Part shown: positions 6,408 through 6,792 of the stretch, piece by piece
Layout: each line of letters starts with the position of its first letter
How positions within the stretch are numbered: the first letter of the stretch is position 1
Assembly: GCA_003157445.1 (NCBI GenBank)
Contig: PMJN01000135.1
Coordinates: 1-6,792, forward strand
Length of the DNA stretch: 6,792 bases
Direction of reading: 5' to 3'
Source: Micrococcales bacterium
GTDB lineage: Bacteria > Actinomycetota > Actinomycetes > Actinomycetales > Dermatophilaceae
Notes under the pieces: model-generated
What the model saw: the letters and a program-made list of their open reading frames with translations, nothing else
The model's database searches: none
Told to the model about the DNA's origin: nothing
Position numbers and translations under genes: made by a program

Positions 6408-6413
6408 ACCGTA
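6408..6413 (-). promoter_or_regulatory. -10 box consistent with leaderless CBS-gene mRNA
   Basis: Minus-strand TACGGT (4 of 6 matches to TATAAT, fitting actinobacterial TANNNT) ends six bases before the ATG at 6401, so transcription would begin at the start codon. The -35 zone shows only a poor TGGCGA at an 18-base spacing. Supported by the lack of a ribosome binding site. Confidence 0.4.
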
Positions 6414-6500
6414 GTCCCTGCTCTAGGTCTCTCGCCAGCGGATGTCGGACAAAAGGCCGAAACATCCCAACTGCCCGTAGGCTGACCCCAATTCCCCGAT

Positions 6501-6506
6501 GAGGAG
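6501..6506 (+). promoter_or_regulatory. Ribosome binding site for otsA
   Basis: GAGGAG ends ten bases before the GTG at 6517. In that frame TGA (6508-6510) and TAG (6511-6513) lie just upstream, so GTG 6517 is the first possible start. The spacing is a little long but acceptable. Confidence 0.6.
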
Positions 6507-6516
6507 CTGATAGAGC

Positions 6517-6792
6517 GTGGCCGTCGCTAGACCGACGTTTGACCTCGTAGTTGCAGCAAACCGCCTCCCCCTTGATCGCGTGGTCGAGGACAGCGGCGAG
6601 AGCAGTTGGCGACGTAGTCCGGGCGGTCTTGTGACTGCCATGGAGTCAGTCATGCAAGGCCGCGATGCCGCATGGGTGGGCTGGGCCGGCGAGCCCGGAC
6701 CGGCCCCGGAGCCCTTCAGTGAAGATGGGGTGTACCTGCAGCCGGTGGCGCTGTCGCCCACCGAGATGCAGGAGTACTACGAAGGCTTCAGC
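6517..6792 (+). CDS. otsA: Trehalose-6-phosphate synthase (OtsA), N-terminal part, runs off the window
   Basis: Cytosolic family-20 glycosyltransferase that joins UDP-glucose (or another NDP-glucose) and glucose-6-phosphate into trehalose-6-phosphate, the first step of the OtsA-OtsB route. Ninety-two codons are present with no stop before the window end; a full enzyme has roughly 460-480 residues. Visible family marks: DLVVAANRLP (9-18, the R16 region that contacts glucose-6-phosphate), SPGGLVTA (34-41, the glycine pair over the nucleotide-sugar), AAWVGWAGEPG (51-61; compare WFGWSGE in E. coli OtsA), LQPVALSPTEMQEYYEGFS at the edge (the conserved YYEGFSN block). Two in-frame stops immediately upstream force the GTG start, with GAGGAG before it. 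It is divergent from the CBS-domain gene across 115 bases. The nearby GH15 enzyme may be the matching trehalose-degrading activity. Confidence 0.93.
   Translation, partial: MAVARPTFDLVVAANRLPLDRVVEDSGESSWRRSPGGLVTAMESVMQGRDAAWVGWAGEPGPAPEPFSEDGVYLQPVALSPTEMQEYYEGFS

Larger units (their letters stand above)
6402..6516. promoter_or_regulatory. Divergent control region between CBS gene and otsA
   Basis: 115 bases separate the two starts and must hold both promoters. Toward the CBS gene there is TACGGT next to the ATG. Toward otsA the only candidate -10 I see is TAGGCT (6478-6483), without a good -35. No clear operator palindrome was found by eye. Confidence 0.4.

Noticed and set aside
6423..6761. 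Minus-strand open frame (112 codons) at the right edge
   Set aside because: It is antisense to the beginning of otsA, which shows clear GT20 motifs; the minus-strand product has none.

Overview
The window looks like chromosomal DNA of a high-GC Gram-positive bacterium (Actinomycetota). The coding regions are strongly GC-rich. A family-15 glycoside hydrolase, a trehalose-6-phosphate synthase (OtsA), a membrane-anchored Hanks-type Ser/Thr kinase and a short two-CBS-domain protein of the common actinobacterial type all occur here. Some starts carry extended -10 boxes (TANNNT) directly against the ATG, as leaderless genes do in this phylum. The genus cannot be fixed from this stretch. No transposase, phage gene, CRISPR array or integrase is visible.

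Left part (1-1572, plus strand): a tail-end fragment of an acyl-CoA dehydrogenase is followed 22 bases later by an NAD-dependent short-chain dehydrogenase closely resembling human HSD17B10. The pair is probably one transcription unit for fatty-acid or branched-chain (isoleucine-type) acyl-CoA breakdown. It ends in an imperfect GC-rich inverted repeat.

Middle left (1573-2251, plus strand): an AT-rich island with a recognisable promoter precedes a 78-residue cysteine-rich protein I do not recognise. After it comes a gene-free stretch that can fold into a long imperfect rod and ends in a near-perfect terminator hairpin. This is a candidate small structured RNA or a structured 3' UTR, and the least explained part of the window.

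Right part (2252-6401, minus strand, listed in order of transcription): a two-CBS-domain protein, a Ser/Thr protein kinase with a polytopic membrane C-terminus, tRNA-Thr(UGU), and a complete GH15 glucoamylase/trehalase-like enzyme. The CBS gene and the kinase are 59 bases apart. Both lack a convincing Shine-Dalgarno sequence and both have a TANNNT box 6-7 bases before the ATG.

Right edge (6517-6792, plus strand): the first 92 codons of OtsA, transcribed divergently from the CBS gene and running off the window. OtsA makes trehalose-6-phosphate from UDP-glucose and glucose-6-phosphate, and some GH15 enzymes of actinobacteria are trehalases. The right half may therefore be a trehalose (stress and osmolyte) neighbourhood. 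The adenylate-sensing CBS protein and the kinase are possible but unproven regulators.
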